The notes under the pieces were generated by a model. The model was not told the origin of the DNA. It did no database searches and worked only from the letters and a program-made list of their open reading frames with translations. DNA of 6,910 bases from CAYTCZ01 sp964436315 (GTDB lineage: Bacteria > Actinomycetota > Thermoleophilia > Gaiellales > Gaiellaceae). Position 1 is the stretch's first letter. The number at the start of each line of letters is the position of its first letter. The translations under genes and the position numbers were made by a program. Of this stretch, positions 1 through 6,855 are shown piece by piece. The stretch spans positions 1 to 6,910 of the forward strand of contig CAYTCZ010000171.1 of assembly GCA_964436315.1 (NCBI GenBank), in the 5' to 3' direction.

Positions 1-362
1 TCGCACTGCGAGCGGAACGGGGTGTGTATCAGCCGGCTTAACCGATCACCGATGATAGGATCTTCTGCGAAGTCGGCGCCTCGAGGGCGCTGACGGCTGG
101 AAGGGGCGAGCTGCGCTTCCCGAGCGAAGCGCTCGCGCATCGACTTGTCGCCGGCGAGGGTCAAGAACTTCACCGCGACCTCGACGTCGAGGGTCAGGTG
201 ATCGGCGACCCAGACCTCGGCCATGCCGCCCTTGCCGAGCGGCTTCTTCAGCCGGACCCGCTCGCCGACGGCCATCCCGGCGCGTGGCGCAGGAGGACGA
301 CTCCCCCGGGGCACGGCCGCCTCGGCGCGGGTCTCTTCCTCGTCGGACCTCGTGTCACCCAT
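1..362 (-). CDS. Ser/Thr protein kinase, N-lobe fragment interrupted by the left repeat
   Basis: A Hanks-type (Pkn-like) kinase would transfer phosphate from ATP to Ser/Thr of partner proteins in the cytoplasm. The start ATG at 362 follows an in-frame upstream TAG; a second in-frame ATG at 275 sits just before the domain. After an acidic/proline-rich leader (residues 1-34) the fragment shows the glycine loop GKGGMAEVWVADH (43-55), the ATP-anchoring lysine in VAVK (K65) and the helix-C glutamate in REAQLA (E82). Kinases of this family normally continue with a helix-C/beta-4 segment and the HRD and DFG motifs. Here resemblance stops at residue 86, exactly where the 52-bp repeat starts (106). 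The frame then stays open through residues unlike a kinase until the window edge. The fragment lacks every catalytic-loop residue, so it cannot be active as read. It lies 152 bp downstream of the MORN-HEAT gene on the same strand. The kinase identity is clear from the N-lobe; whether the break is a real insertion or an assembly junction is unknown. Confidence 0.8.
   Translation of the reverse strand, partial: MGDTRSDEEETRAEAAVPRGSRPPAPRAGMAVGERVRLKKPLGKGGMAEVWVADHLTLDVEVAVKFLTLAGDKSMRERFAREAQLAPSSRQRPRGADFAEDPIIGDRLSRLIHTPFRSQC
55..106 (-). repeat. Left copy of a 52-bp inverted repeat
   Basis: Read on the minus strand this is a 19-bp block CCCCTTCCAGCCGTCAGCG (106-88), a 15-bp variable centre (87-73) and an 18-bp block CTTCGCAGAAGATCCTAT (72-55). 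Both outer blocks and the 15-bp spacing recur exactly at 6856-6907 on the plus strand; only the centres differ. The inner block contains the short hairpin CTTC-GCA-GAAG, and the left centre can form GCGCC-CTCGA-GGCGC. The repeat begins where kinase homology ends. It looks like one terminal inverted repeat of an insertion element whose body lies outside the window, but I do not recognise the family. Confidence 0.85.
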
Positions 363-395
363 CTGGGGCGGTGAGCCTACCCGGTGCGATGAGCC

Positions 396-408
396 AGGAG
401 AACCTCCT
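396..408. other. Perfect 13-bp palindrome AGGAG-AAC-CTCCT
   Basis: This lies in the 152-bp gap between the end of the MORN-HEAT gene (515) and the kinase start (362). On the minus strand it reads TAAGGAGGTT, a near-perfect Shine-Dalgarno sequence, but it is about 40 nt upstream of the kinase ATG, and the only reading frame at normal spacing (a CTG) stops after six codons. It may be a small operator, a structured leader element, or chance. Nothing else recognisable was seen in the gap. Confidence 0.3.
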
Positions 409-514
409 TAGCGCGCGAGGGGCGCTCGCTTCTTCCCAGTCCGAAGCTGAGTGTGTACCTCGGGCCAATCCGGCGGGAACGAGTCTGGTGGGTGATCGGC
501 ACGGTCCCCGATGG

Positions 515-3220
515 TCAATCTCGTTGGAAGTGGTGTGCGATCATCCATCCACCGGGGTCGTCGGATGCTCGCAACGCATCCACCATCTCCCGGTACGCCC
601 GGCGGTCCCGGGGCAGGCTCCATCGGTCGCTGACGTCGAAGAAGTTCACGAAGCCATCCAGTCGACTGTCCTTGGAGACGTAGTCGAGCACATCGATGAA
701 GTCGTCGGCGAAGGGTCGGGTTCCGTTCCGAAAGCACAGCGCGAAGAGCGCTCGGTAGAGGGCGGGAAGCGTGTCGATCGGGACCCCATCCACATGCTGC
801 AGCAGGGTCTTGACCTCCGCCTGGGCGCGCTGTGTGCAGATGTTGCCGAGCCCGAGAGCCACGTAGACCACCAAGGGACCCGTTGCGAAGGGAAGCCGGT
901 CGAAGCGAGGCGCCAACTGGTCGATCGCCTCTAGGCTCTCCACCAAGACATCGACCGTCGCTCCGGGGGCCTGGTCGCCGTGCCGGGCGACGCTCACCGC
1001 CGCACAACAGCGAACCAGCGCTCGATCGTGTTCGAGCAGGGCCTCCGCTTCGGCGGCCGCCCAGTCGCTACGGGCGAGCGCGGTGTGGGCAGCGATGGCC
1101 TGCATCTCCGGGTCGCCCGTGTTGGCCGCCTCGAGCAAGAACGCGCGGCCGGCGTCGCCAACGTACTCGGCCAGCGCAAGGACGACTTTGGTCAGCTCAT
1201 CATCGCTGTCTCGCGTCACCTCCAGGATGGACTCGAAACCACGGTCGATCGCATCGAGCGTGCCCAGAATTGCGGTCCGCTCGTCGTCGTCTGCGTCCCA
1301 CTCCTCCGCCTGCTCCCGATAGATCGACGCGTTCGAAGCCACTTCGAGGAAGTGCTCGAGGATCTCCCTCACGTCGGCGTTGGGATGCTCCAGTGCACGG
1401 ACCATGAACGGGATGGCCCGGGCCGTGGCCACGTACACCGTGCCCTGATGCAGTGTCTCGGCGTACACGTTACGCAGCGCCGTCCGGCGGACAGCCGGTA
1501 CGTCGGACAGGAGTCCGCGCAGGTCGAGCGCGAAGTCGTCCGTCTCGCCGTAGCAGGAAGGCACGCTGCTCCAGTCCACCTCTTCGACCCCCGCGAGCGC
1601 CTCGGGAACCGGATGGTCTCGCTCGGCGGGAAGCAGCGCGGCTCCGAGAAGCGACGTTGGGGAGAAGCGCTCGTCGACCCGCGCCGAGAGTCGGTGGGCG
1701 CCCATGTCGACCTCGTAGCTCGATCCATCGTGCACAAAGCGCCAGGATCCGATGGCATGGTCGTCGTCGTCGACGGTCCCCTCCGCTTCTAGCTCGCCAT
1801 CGCGATCGAAGAACCGCCACGATAGCCCGCCGTCGACGCGCTCGCCCCTCGATCGTAGGCCGTGCTCGTGAGTGCGTATCTCGACGGTGGCCACCACGCC
1901 GCCGTCGTACGTCGTCTCGATGGCATGGTTGAGGTCACCGTCCGAAAAGAAGTACGCCTTGCGCAGCGGTCGACCCTGCGAGTCCTGCTTCCGCTCCACG
2001 AAGAGGTTCCCGTTGGAGTGATACCGCCGCTCCACGATCGCCTTCGCACCCTCATAGATCCGCTCCTGGGCGACGGTCCCGTCGGGATCCGTCCACCGCC
2101 AGAGCCCCTCTGGTGCTCCACCGTCGATGCCTTCTCCCTCCACCCACTGCTCGCTCTCCGTATCGAACTGAGCGTCGCTGCTCACGCCCTCGGGCCGCGC
2201 GGGGATGGGCTCACCCACCGAGGTGACGAGCCGGCCGGATGGCGACCATCGGCTCGACCGGATACTCCTCCCGGCGAGGTCCTTGTACTGCACGAGAGTC
2301 AGCTTCCCTTGCGTGTCGTACCAACGCTCCTCGACGGCCACGCCGCCATCGAAGCGCTGCTCCCGCGCCAAGACCCCTGCCGGGGTCCACCAGCGCCACA
2401 ACCCATCGGGCGGCCCCGGCTGGTGTAGCTGGGGACCCGCGACCCACGCCGGATCCCGTCGGCCGGTGAGCACGGCGCCCTCGTCGTCCACCGGCGGCTC
2501 CGGGAGGCGTTCGCCGGCCGGGGTCACGACCTCGCCCTTCTCGTCACGGTGCACGAGCGCCACGTCGCGTTGGAACCGGTCCACGATTCGCGTGACGCTG
2601 CTTCCGTCCTTGGCGTACTCGACCTTCCGGTCCAGCTGCCCATGGGCGTAGTGCATCTTCAACAGTAGTCGTCCGCTCGGGTCCCACCAGGCCCACCAGC
2701 CGTCGCGCTGTTCGTAGCCTTGGGAACCCATCCCGAAGAACCACCGGTTCTCAACGGGGTCGAAGGCCGCTCTCTCGTCGACCGTGGCGGGTCGGTCTGG
2801 GAGGCGCTCTCCCGTATGCAGCACCTCTCGATCATCCCGGTCGAAGAAGCGAATCGGCCCGGGGATTCCTCCCTCGTAGAACGCCGTCATCTTCCACACG
2901 TTCTCGGGGCACTGCGGTGGGACCGTGCCCTCGGTGGTCTCCCCCGTGCTCCGGGTCCAAGTGACCAGCCCCTCCCGCTGACCCTGCTTCATGGCCCCGG
3001 ATTGGGAGACCTCACCGTTCGGGTGATAGCGGACGTAGGGGCCGTGGCTGGTTCCGTGCTCCATGCCGCTCTCGCACGACATCGTGCCGTCGGGACGAAA
3101 CCATCGCATCCGGCCATGGGGGCGACCGTCGACCACCGGACCCTCGCGGAACTCCTTTCTCGACGGGACCCACTCGGCTGACTCCGGGATGTCGGGATGA
3201 CGTTCGGGGCATGAGCTCAT
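515..3220 (-). CDS. MORN-like repeat / HEAT-like repeat fusion protein
   Basis: The 901-residue protein has no signal peptide or membrane segment, so it is probably cytoplasmic. Residues ~20-505 are MORN-like (YwqK-type) beta repeats of the form 'G.W..WDPDG....E..Y..G', for example HGPYVRYHPNGEVSQSG (59-75), GWWAWWDPSG (174-183), GLWRWWTPAG (273-282) and GLWRWTDPDG (372-381). Three super-repeats of about 100 residues start at GERLP (137), GERLP (236) and GEPIP (336). Residues ~545-795 form a HEAT-like helical domain opening with VDWSSVPSCYGETDD (548-562) and followed by HQGTVYVATARAIPFMVRAL (591-610). This 'W..YG...HQGTVY.AT..A.PF' pattern is typical of a bacterial HEAT-repeat family often found in accessory loci. 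MORN repeats are binding scaffolds; no catalytic motif is seen and the partner is unknown. The frame stays open upstream to 3988, but that stretch overlaps the divergent propeller gene and lacks repeats. ATG 3220 has GAGGT 12 nt upstream; ATG 3232 is the alternative, with GAGGT too close. Confidence 0.88.
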   Translation of the reverse strand: MSSCPERHPDIPESAEWVPSRKEFREGPVVDGRPHGRMRWFRPDGTMSCESGMEHGTSHGPYVRYHPNGEVSQSGAMKQGQREGLVTWTRSTGETTEGTVPPQCPENVWKMTAFYEGGIPGPIRFFDRDDREVLHTGERLPDRPATVDERAAFDPVENRWFFGMGSQGYEQRDGWWAWWDPSGRLLLKMHYAHGQLDRKVEYAKDGSSVTRIVDRFQRDVALVHRDEKGEVVTPAGERLPEPPVDDEGAVLTGRRDPAWVAGPQLHQPGPPDGLWRWWTPAGVLAREQRFDGGVAVEERWYDTQGKLTLVQYKDLAGRSIRSSRWSPSGRLVTSVGEPIPARPEGVSSDAQFDTESEQWVEGEGIDGGAPEGLWRWTDPDGTVAQERIYEGAKAIVERRYHSNGNLFVERKQDSQGRPLRKAYFFSDGDLNHAIETTYDGGVVATVEIRTHEHGLRSRGERVDGGLSWRFFDRDGELEAEGTVDDDDHAIGSWRFVHDGSSYEVDMGAHRLSARVDERFSPTSLLGAALLPAERDHPVPEALAGVEEVDWSSVPSCYGETDDFALDLRGLLSDVPAVRRTALRNVYAETLHQGTVYVATARAIPFMVRALEHPNADVREILEHFLEVASNASIYREQAEEWDADDDERTAILGTLDAIDRGFESILEVTRDSDDELTKVVLALAEYVGDAGRAFLLEAANTGDPEMQAIAAHTALARSDWAAAEAEALLEHDRALVRCCAAVSVARHGDQAPGATVDVLVESLEAIDQLAPRFDRLPFATGPLVVYVALGLGNICTQRAQAEVKTLLQHVDGVPIDTLPALYRALFALCFRNGTRPFADDFIDVLDYVSKDSRLDGFVNFFDVSDRWSLPRDRRAYREMVDALRASDDPGGWMIAHHFQRD
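1903..2812 (-). repeat. Three tandem ~100-residue super-repeats inside the MORN-HEAT gene
   Basis: The units begin with GERLPDRP (residue 137, base 2812), GERLPEPP (residue 236, base 2515) and GEPIPARP (residue 336, base 2215), at 99- and 100-residue spacing. Each continues in the same order: an acidic stretch with 'D....W' (ENRW, DPAWV, EQWV), a 'DG.W.W(W).P.G' MORN hairpin, a second 'R.Y...G' hairpin, and a charged linker before the next GE.(L/I)P. The DNA is less alike than the protein, so these are old duplications under protein-level selection. Confidence 0.75.
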
Positions 3221-3310
3221 GAGACTGATCATACCTCGTGTTCGACTGGGCGCGCCGGGAACGAGAGGGTCGACCTGGACACGCGTTTCCGCTCGGTGGT
3301 AAGGCGGTTC
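3221..3310. promoter_or_regulatory. Divergent intergenic region for the MORN-HEAT and propeller genes
   Basis: Only 90 bp separates two head-to-head start codons, so promoters for both must lie here or inside the neighbouring genes. On the minus strand TATGAT (3233-3228) matches a sigma-70 -10 box in five of six positions, but it has no -35 partner at 17 bp and would place the transcript start almost at ATG 3220 (near-leaderless). On the plus strand AAGG at 3301-3304 is a plausible ribosome binding site six bases before ATG 3311. No clear plus-strand promoter was seen. Confidence 0.4.
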
Positions 3311-4258
3311 ATGCCTCAGACCGGGCCCGTGGTGCTGCCGAACCCTGCTGGAGCTGACGCAAAGCTTGAGCGAATTCTCAGCTGGAGTCCCGACGGTCGA
3401 CGACTGCTCCTGGACGATCGCTCCAGCACTGGACCGTACCTCGTCGACCTCGAGACATGGACCGCCGGCCAGAAGCTGGAGCCTCTCGACTGGGCGCAGT
3501 TCAGCAGCGACGGACGGAGGTTGGCCTTTGCTCCCCGAAGGCCGCCGTTTCGAGTGCAGGTGCTCCATATCGAGAGTGGTGCGGAGTTCACGATCGCCAA
3601 TCGATTGCCGGCCCGCAGCGTGGCTATGTCCACGGACGGAACGCGAGTGGCCTTCGCGGACGGATATCGGGTGAAGGTCTATCGAATCGGCGACCCACCC
3701 GAGTGCGACGTGGAGCTCGACGATCCTGGACGGGAGCAGCTTCATACCTTCGTGCTGCAAGGAACGAAGCTGCTCTCCCTCTCCGTGACTTCGGGGGACC
3801 AGCGTGAGCTCACTCATGTCTGGGATCTTCGCTCTCCGTCGCTGCCACCGCACTCGGTGACCCACGAAGCGCTCCCGATGGCTCGGAGCGCGCTCGTTCG
3901 CAACGGGTCGGCCATCCTGCGTGCCGGTGTGGTCGAAGGAGTGGCCCGGCTCGGGGTCCACGAGGTGACCACGGGCCGGGAGCGGCACGGGGTGACCCTC
4001 CCGACGAAGTCAAAGGGCTACATTCACAGCATCGCCGCCAGCCTGGATGGTGGAACGGTCGTGGTCGATGCCGGTCCGGCCAATGGTCACCAGCGACTCT
4101 TCATGTTCCGCGGAGCCATCGACCGCCCCGTGAAGCCAGAGGTGATCGCCGAGTTGGATTGGCGCATCTCGTTCCTCACGGTGTCTCCCGACGGCGGATC
4201 CGTCTTGTTTTTCAAGGGAGACGCGCTCCACCGGTTACTCCTGCCTCCCGAACTCTAG
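3311..4258 (+). CDS. Seven-bladed WD40/TolB-like beta-propeller protein
   Basis: The 315-residue protein has no signal peptide or membrane segment and is almost entirely propeller. Seven blade signatures, each a strand with an 'SxDGxxL' turn, can be read in order: WSPDGRRL (25-32), FSSDGRRLAFA (64-74), MSTDGTRVAFA (106-116), LQGTKLLSL (149-157), VRNGSAILRA (196-205), ASLDGGTVVV (243-252) and VSPDGGSVLFF (291-301). Seven is the closed-ring number for this fold, so the gene looks complete. Blades four and five have lost the DG turn. Such propellers are protein- or ligand-binding platforms; no catalytic residue is evident and the partner is unknown. The start is ATG 3311, with AAGG six bases upstream; an in-frame GTG at 3296 has no such site. 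It is divergent from the MORN-HEAT gene and 103 bp ahead of a same-strand gene, possibly its operon mate. Confidence 0.85.
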   Translation: MPQTGPVVLPNPAGADAKLERILSWSPDGRRLLLDDRSSTGPYLVDLETWTAGQKLEPLDWAQFSSDGRRLAFAPRRPPFRVQVLHIESGAEFTIANRLPARSVAMSTDGTRVAFADGYRVKVYRIGDPPECDVELDDPGREQLHTFVLQGTKLLSLSVTSGDQRELTHVWDLRSPSLPPHSVTHEALPMARSALVRNGSAILRAGVVEGVARLGVHEVTTGRERHGVTLPTKSKGYIHSIAASLDGGTVVVDAGPANGHQRLFMFRGAIDRPVKPEVIAELDWRISFLTVSPDGGSVLFFKGDALHRLLLPPEL

Positions 4259-4361
4259 GTCGTCCGATGAGCGCTGCGGGCTTCGAGGGTCGTGCTCGGG
4301 TGTTCTGCCGGTCTCCGGATCGCTCACACAGCCTGGGTGCGGTTGTTGCGCATCGTCGCGT

Positions 4362-4991
4362 ATGCGAGCCTGGGTCGTGGCAAAACGCGCAGGAGTCGAG
4401 TCGACGCTGGCGTCCATCCGGGCGCACATTCGAACTAGCCTCGGGGCACAGGAAGACTCGTTGGTGGCGTTTCGGCCCTCACGGATGGACGCGCTGCAAG
4501 CGTCGTGGGCCGAGCTCGAGTCTTCACACCCGGAGGCAATTCCCCACGGGCTGGGTCGGTTCTTCCAGCTATGCGACGGGTTCACCGACAATCGGTACAC
4601 GCACGTCTATGGCGCAGAGGTGACCATGGATCAGCTTCGAGCGGGCCTCGCTCGCGAGCCGGACCGCAGCGGCTTCATGGTAGCCACCTGCGGGGATGGA
4701 GAAGGGCTGGACGAGAAGCGAATCTCGATCCTGCGCGCCGAGCTCTGCACCGATAGGAGGGCCCGCTTCCTGTTCCACGACTACCTGCTGGCGGTGGATC
4801 TCGATCACCTTCGCGGGATGCGGGAGCGGGTCGACCCAGCACTGCGGGAGTCGTTCGACCGACGACACCCACTCCTGATGAGTTACGGCGGCGCCGTCGA
4901 GACCGAAGGGGACGCCGAGTTCATCCACGTCGGCCCCGCCGATTTGGATGAACTCTTGGAGTACATCCTCTCCACGGCCAAACAAGTCTAG
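4362..4991 (+). CDS. Hypothetical protein, possibly SMI1/KNR4 (SUKH)-like
   Basis: This is a soluble 209-residue protein that I do not recognise with confidence. The segment around residues 48-75 (SWAELESSHPEAIP, then GLGRFFQLCDGF) resembles the opening of SMI1/KNR4 domains, where a helix is followed by 'lP......(f/y)L...nG'. Later come a GDGEG turn (111-115), FLFHDYLLAVDLDHL (136-150) and a closing helix DLDELLEYIL (194-203), consistent with that alpha/beta fold. SUKH proteins are often immunity proteins against secreted nuclease toxins, but no toxin gene is in view. The start is uncertain: ATG 4362 has no good ribosome binding site, and ATG 4485 (residue 42) would keep the putative domain. 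The 103 bp before the gene and the 138 bp after it show nothing recognisable. It could instead be a lineage-specific family without this fold. Confidence 0.7.
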   Translation: MRAWVVAKRAGVESTLASIRAHIRTSLGAQEDSLVAFRPSRMDALQASWAELESSHPEAIPHGLGRFFQLCDGFTDNRYTHVYGAEVTMDQLRAGLAREPDRSGFMVATCGDGEGLDEKRISILRAELCTDRRARFLFHDYLLAVDLDHLRGMRERVDPALRESFDRRHPLLMSYGGAVETEGDAEFIHVGPADLDELLEYILSTAKQV

Positions 4992-5129
4992 CAGAAAGCG
5001 GCGTTACACCCGCCGACCGAACGGATCGCCGACACGATGGCCCAGCCGCGCCCCGCAAAGCCGCAGCAGCTCGATCCGTGTCTGTCCGTGGACCTTCCAA
5101 GAACGGGCCGGACCATGTAGTCTCTCGCA

Positions 5130-5522
5130 ATGACGGACCCGGGAGCCGACCGAGGAGATGCCTCATCCCCAACGACGGAGCACGACCGTCGACAAGCGCC
5201 TCGGATCTCTCTCGAGGTGGAGATTGGTGTCTACAGTGATTCGAATTTCTACGAGGGTTTCTCCCAGGACATCAGCGAGGGTGGGCTCTTCGTAGCAACC
5301 CATAACCTTCGGTCAGTGGGCACCGTGGTGGATCTCGAATTCGTCCTTCCAGGTGGCCATGAAGTCCGGGTGCAGGGCGAAGTACGCTGGGTCAAGGACC
5401 CTCTGAACTCAGACAGCCAGCCCGGCGTGGGGGTTCAATTCGTCGGTTTGGAGGACGAAGACAAGCAGGCCATTCAGGAGTTCATCTCGAACCGTGAGCC
5501 GATCTTCCATGACGTCGACTGA
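5130..5522 (+). CDS. PilZ-domain c-di-GMP-binding protein
   Basis: A 130-residue single-domain cytoplasmic protein. PilZ domains bind the second messenger c-di-GMP and pass the signal to motility, polysaccharide or secretion machinery. Both ligand motifs are intact: RxxxR as RQAPR (21-25), at the end of a flexible acidic N-terminus, and DxSxxG as DISEGG (47-52). The barrel continues with GLFVAT, a hydrophobic 'VDLEF.LPGG' strand and VQGEVRWV, and closes with GVGVQFVGL and a helix (DEDKQAIQEFI). The wording SQDISEGGLFVAT is typical of the short PilZ-like paralogues abundant in Myxococcota. With no output domain it probably acts as a diffusible adaptor; the partner cannot be told from context, since it stands alone, with 138 bp before it and a convergent gene after it. 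There is no obvious Shine-Dalgarno ahead of ATG 5130, but the start agrees with the domain. Confidence 0.95.
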   Translation: MTDPGADRGDASSPTTEHDRRQAPRISLEVEIGVYSDSNFYEGFSQDISEGGLFVATHNLRSVGTVVDLEFVLPGGHEVRVQGEVRWVKDPLNSDSQPGVGVQFVGLEDEDKQAIQEFISNREPIFHDVD

Positions 5523-5532
5523 GTGAGACTCA
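5520..5532 (+). terminator. Small hairpin TGAGT-GAG-ACTCA at the PilZ stop codon
   Basis: A perfect 5-bp inverted repeat with a 3-nt loop overlaps the PilZ TGA, inside the ~43-bp gap between convergent genes. It is short, has no T-tract, and is at best a weak or bidirectional transcription-end or 3'-protective element. Confidence 0.2.
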
Positions 5533-5693
5533 CGCGCTCCGGTCCTGGCGCCCGTTGGTGGCGATCAGGTCGGGCGGCAACTTCCAGGGCGAACCTGCGC
5601 CCGCCTCCGCCAGCAGACGAAGCCGAGCAGGAGCGCCAGCACGGCGTCGGGCCCGCCGGCGTTGGAGCGACCGGCGGTGCGACACGTGCATCC

Positions 5694-5948
5694 GTGCGAG
5701 CCGCTCTCGATGTCGCCAGCGTCACCCGTCCCGGCATCCGTGGCTGGGTCGCCACTGGCATCCGAGCGCGAGGAGCTCGCATCGATGGGCGCCGCATCAC
5801 CACCGTCCAACCCGCCGAGGTCCGGCACACCGAAGTCGGTGGGGCCGCCGTCCGAGGCTGCCGCATCCGGTCTACCGCCATCGGAGAGACCGGCATCGCC
5901 GGCGCCTCCGTCCGAGTTACCAGCGTCGAGGACACCCGCGTCGGAGCC
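5694..5948 (-). repeat. Asp/Gly/Ala-rich low-complexity linker
   Basis: About 85 residues built from DAG, SDGG and similar units join the Cys-rich repeats to the membrane anchor. Such acidic spacers are typical just before MYXO-CTERM tails and probably hold the ectodomain away from the envelope. The DNA is a degenerate repeat, which also produces long antisense open frames here. Confidence 0.7.
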
Positions 5949-5969
5949 GCAGGGATTCACATCCGGTGG

Positions 5970-6323
5970 GCACGTGAATTGCGAGCCCGTGCAGGTCTCC
6001 TCCGGGTCGCAGGTCGGATCGGTCGATTCCCGGCAGACGGTGCCCGCAGGCTCGACCTGCTGTGGTGGACAGGCGTCGCTCGACCCATCGCAGTACTCGG
6101 GAACGTCACAAGCAGCGAATGCGCCACGACAAACGTGAGTCTCGGGGTACCGCTCGTCGGCCGGGCAGTCGGCGCTCACGCCATCACACACTTCGGCCGG
6201 GTCGCAGAGTCCGCGCGACGGGCGACACTGGGTGTTGATCACGTGCACTCGATCCGAGGGGCAGTGCCGATCGAAGCTCCTGCAGATTTCCTCTCGATCG
6301 CACGTGCTCGCCGCCGGGCGACA
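5970..6323 (-). repeat. Four tandem 4-Cys repeats (~32 residues each)
   Basis: Within the MYXO-CTERM protein the pattern C-x6/7-C-D-x4-C-x6-C-P recurs four times: CDREEICRSFDRHCP, CDPAEVCDGVSADCP, CDVPEYCDGSSDACP and CDPEETCTGSQFTCP, each led by a Cys seven or eight residues earlier. Repeat spacing is 32, 32 and 33 residues. The 'CD..E.C.G....CP' core resembles disintegrin-like modules common in myxobacterial surface proteins and should be disulfide-bonded outside the cytoplasm. Confidence 0.8.
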
Positions 6324-6855
6324 CGTGACGCTGACTCCGGTCGCGTGCGTGCCGCAGATCCCGTCGGAGCCGCCGGTGTCGGACCCCACGCATGAAACGC
6401 ACTGGTCGGTGCACGCCTCGTCGCAGCAGACCCCGTCCCTGCAGTAGCCGCCGGGGCAATCGGACGCGTCGACGCAGACATCCCCGACCCGCGCGAAGAC
6501 ATACGCGCTGCCGTCCAAGACCAGCGACGGTGCACCGACCACGATGCGGGTGCCATCGCTCGCCATGGCGATCGACTCACCGAAACGCTCATCCGCAGAG
6601 CTGTGGGTTTCGGAGCCCTCCACGGACCCGGCGTCGGTCTACGCCGTACCGCTTCGGACGAAGGCTCGAGCCCGCCCGCTGTCCCCATCGTAGCCGGGGA
6701 TGCCCACGATGGCTCGCGTCGCGTCTGCGTCGATGGCTACCTGCGTGCCGAGGTAGCCCGTGGTGACGATCGAGAACGGAAACGTCGCTTCCAGCGGCCA
6801 GGTTCCGCCAGCGCGGGAGAAGACATGTACCCGGCGAATCCATCCGCCGACGAGC

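Larger units (their letters stand above)
5565..6855 (-). pseudogene. FG-GAP / Cys-rich repeat / MYXO-CTERM surface protein, truncated, with an in-frame stop
   Basis: This is the 3' part of a cell-surface protein. Read from 6855 downward it has FG-GAP-type beta-propeller repeats (RVHVFSRAGGTW, then ATRAIVGIPG, then DERFGESIAM and TRIVVGAP), a Cys-rich region with four ~32-residue repeats (5970-6323), an Asp/Gly/Ala-rich linker (about 5694-5948) and a C-terminal GCTC motif, hydrophobic segment VLALLLGFVCW and RRR tail (about 5568-5693). That tail is a MYXO-CTERM signal, which directs anchoring and processing at the myxobacterial envelope. A TAG at 6641-6639 falls in 'FVRSGTA*TDAG', where related FG-GAP repeats usually have Trp; one base change (TGG to TAG) explains it. 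The 5' end, including any signal peptide, is missing: propeller sequence can be followed only to the repeat at 6856. A GTG at 6623 could restart translation but gives no secretion signal. It is most likely a decaying gene; a sequencing error at 6640 is possible. Confidence 0.8.

Noticed and set aside
88..106. Target-site duplication of one insertion
   Set aside because: The shared bases at the inner ends are inverted relative to each other rather than direct, so they belong to the repeat; the flanking bases beyond them differ.
36..110. Integron attC site (GTTAAGC core on the minus strand near the left repeat)
   Set aside because: No matching RYYYAAC partner or long imperfect palindrome pairs with it, no integrase is present, and the motif lies outside the shared 52-bp repeat.
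411..430. GC-rich stem (GCGAG-GGGCG-CTCGC) as a rho-independent terminator
   Set aside because: Short stem, no T-tract on either strand, and such stems arise by chance in DNA this GC-rich.
408..1007. 199-codon minus-strand frame overlapping the 3' end of the MORN-HEAT gene
   Set aside because: Arg/Pro-rich alternate-frame translation without any motif; the overlapped frame is clearly the coding one.
980..1792. Long plus-strand open frame (270 codons) across the HEAT domain
   Set aside because: It is antisense to a well-supported gene, has no recognisable domain and shows shadow-like composition rich in Arg, Val and Gly.
3221..3988. Upstream extension of the MORN-HEAT reading frame
   Set aside because: It is antisense to the propeller gene, contains no MORN or other repeat pattern, and good ATG starts exist at 3220 and 3232; the openness follows from GC-biased codons on the other strand.
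5523..6395. 290-codon plus-strand open frame directly after the PilZ gene
   Set aside because: It mirrors the Asp/Gly linker and Cys-rich repeats of the minus-strand surface protein; its apparent repeats are complements of that low-complexity DNA.
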